Source: Propionibacteriaceae bacterium
GTDB lineage: Bacteria; Actinomycetota; Actinomycetes; Propionibacteriales; Propionibacteriaceae
Assembly: GCA_030528545.1 (NCBI GenBank)
Contig: JAUMYR010000100.1
Coordinates: forward strand, 1 to 10,285
Reading direction: 5' to 3'
Length of the DNA stretch: 10,285 bases
Below the pieces are notes generated by a model, which saw only the letters and a program-made list of their open reading frames with translations, had not been told where the DNA came from and did not search any database. This document shows positions 9,919-10,285 of this stretch, one piece after another (within the stretch, counting starts at the first letter, position 1; each line of letters begins with the position of its first letter). Position numbers and translations under genes: made by a program.

Positions 9919-9947
9919 TGTTAGCGCGTCGTTGAGCCGCCTGTAAG
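9918..9947 (-). promoter_or_regulatory. lacZ: Candidate sigma-A promoter of the lacZ operon
   Basis: Read on the minus strand, a -35-like CTTACA (9947-9942) and a -10-like TAACAT (9923-9918) are separated by 18 bp. Each matches the consensus at 4 of 6 positions. Transcription would start near 9911, leaving a leader of about 57 nt before the lacZ ATG at 9854. The -10 box touches the operator palindrome. No second promoter is evident in the short gaps between the operon's genes. Confidence 0.5.
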
Positions 9948-9997
9948 TCCCCCGGGGTATTTACTCTTGAGCCGTTTCCCTGGGTCCTGGGTGGCGG

Positions 9998-10003
9998 TAG
10001 GCT
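9998..10003 (+). promoter_or_regulatory. Candidate -10 element of a leaderless transcript (YCII gene)
   Basis: TAGGCT fits TAnnnT and ends 7 bp before ATG 10011, so transcription would begin at or next to the start codon. No Shine-Dalgarno sequence is seen before the ATG. A -35 hexamer is poor; TTTCCC (9975-9980) is at 17 bp but matches weakly. Confidence 0.45.
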
Positions 10004-10010
10004 TCGGCTC

Positions 10011-10285
10011 ATGAGCTTCTACGTCGTGCGCAATGTCTACGCTGACACTCCTGAACTGGCTGAGGTGCGTCCCGCGCACCGGGAGTATCTCCAGACTCTG
10101 ACCGGGGAGGGTGGCCTGCGTGCGGCTGGTCCCCTTGATGTGACCCCTCCCGGTGGGCTGCTGGTCTTTGAAGCCGACGACGAGGGAGCTGTCCGGGAAG
10201 CGCTCGCCAAGGACCCCCTGGCGGTCGAGGGGCTCATCGCCCAGCAGACCATTGAGGCCTGGAAGCCCCTCGTGGGCGACGCCTT
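10011..10285 (+). CDS. YCII-domain (YciI-like) protein, 3' end outside window
   Basis: From ATG 10011 the frame stays open to the window edge, giving 91 residues. It is a YCII/YciI-like small protein: after the first strand MSFYVVRNVYAD comes the conserved RPAHREYLQTL with His23, then GGLRAAGPL, GGLLVFEADDEGAVREALAKDP with Asp68, and IEAWKPLVG. In this family the His and Asp line a small pocket of a dimeric alpha/beta ferredoxin-like fold. Most members have no proven reaction, so no specific function is assigned. With the standard domain nearly complete at about 90 residues, probably only a few amino acids are missing. It is divergent from lacZ (156 bp between start codons). The start is chosen because the first beta strand begins right after it and the upstream sequence offers a leaderless promoter. 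Confidence 0.85.
   Translation, partial: MSFYVVRNVYADTPELAEVRPAHREYLQTLTGEGGLRAAGPLDVTPPGGLLVFEADDEGAVREALAKDPLAVEGLIAQQTIEAWKPLVGDA

Noticed and set aside
9950..9957. CCCCGGGG palindrome in the divergent promoter region
   Set aside because: It is only 8 bp of pure G/C, which is common by chance at this base composition. Its flanks extend the symmetry by one non-adjacent pair only, and no regulator is linked to it.
10037..10252. A 71-codon minus-strand frame at the right edge
   Set aside because: It is antisense to the YCII-domain gene, whose His and Asp motifs are clear; the minus frame is S/R/P-rich without motifs.

Overview
The window is high-GC DNA with dense, tightly packed genes. It carries a DUF1707 protein and a CUT1-type sugar ABC transporter with no ATPase gene beside it. 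This fits an actinomycete, perhaps near Propionibacteriaceae, but the family is a guess from gene content. Eight genes are supported, two of them cut by the window edges. I see no mobile element, CRISPR array, tRNA or rRNA.

Left part (1-2645, plus strand): the C-terminal end of an OPA-family transporter resembling GlpT; then fhs, a complete formate-tetrahydrofolate ligase gene; then a small DUF1707 membrane protein that appears to be leaderless. A nested stem-loop lies between the transporter and fhs. Another nested inverted repeat lies between the DUF1707 gene and the convergent operon that follows.

Middle and right (2753-9854, minus strand): a compact five-gene beta-galactoside utilisation operon, transcribed leftwards. 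The order is lacZ (GH2 beta-galactosidase, 997 aa), a LacI-family repressor gene, a lipoprotein solute-binding protein gene, and two permease genes. Gaps are 3, 22 and 10 bp, and the last two genes overlap by 4 bp. The enzyme has no signal peptide, so the glycoside is probably imported intact by the binding protein and the two permeases, hydrolysed in the cytoplasm, and sensed by the repressor. The ATPase must come from elsewhere, probably a shared MsiK-type subunit.

Upstream of lacZ is a readable control region: a -35/-10 pair with an imperfect palindrome of the form TGnGAnCGnTCnCA overlapping the expected transcription start, which suits direct repression by the operon's own LacI protein. 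Divergently, from 10011, an apparently leaderless YCII-domain gene runs off the right edge.

The window reads as mostly ordinary metabolism. I did not find a convincing undescribed system. The points most worth a second look are the operator/promoter architecture, the two leaderless starts, the two structured intergenic repeats, and a few substitutions at normally well-kept positions in Fhs and LacZ.
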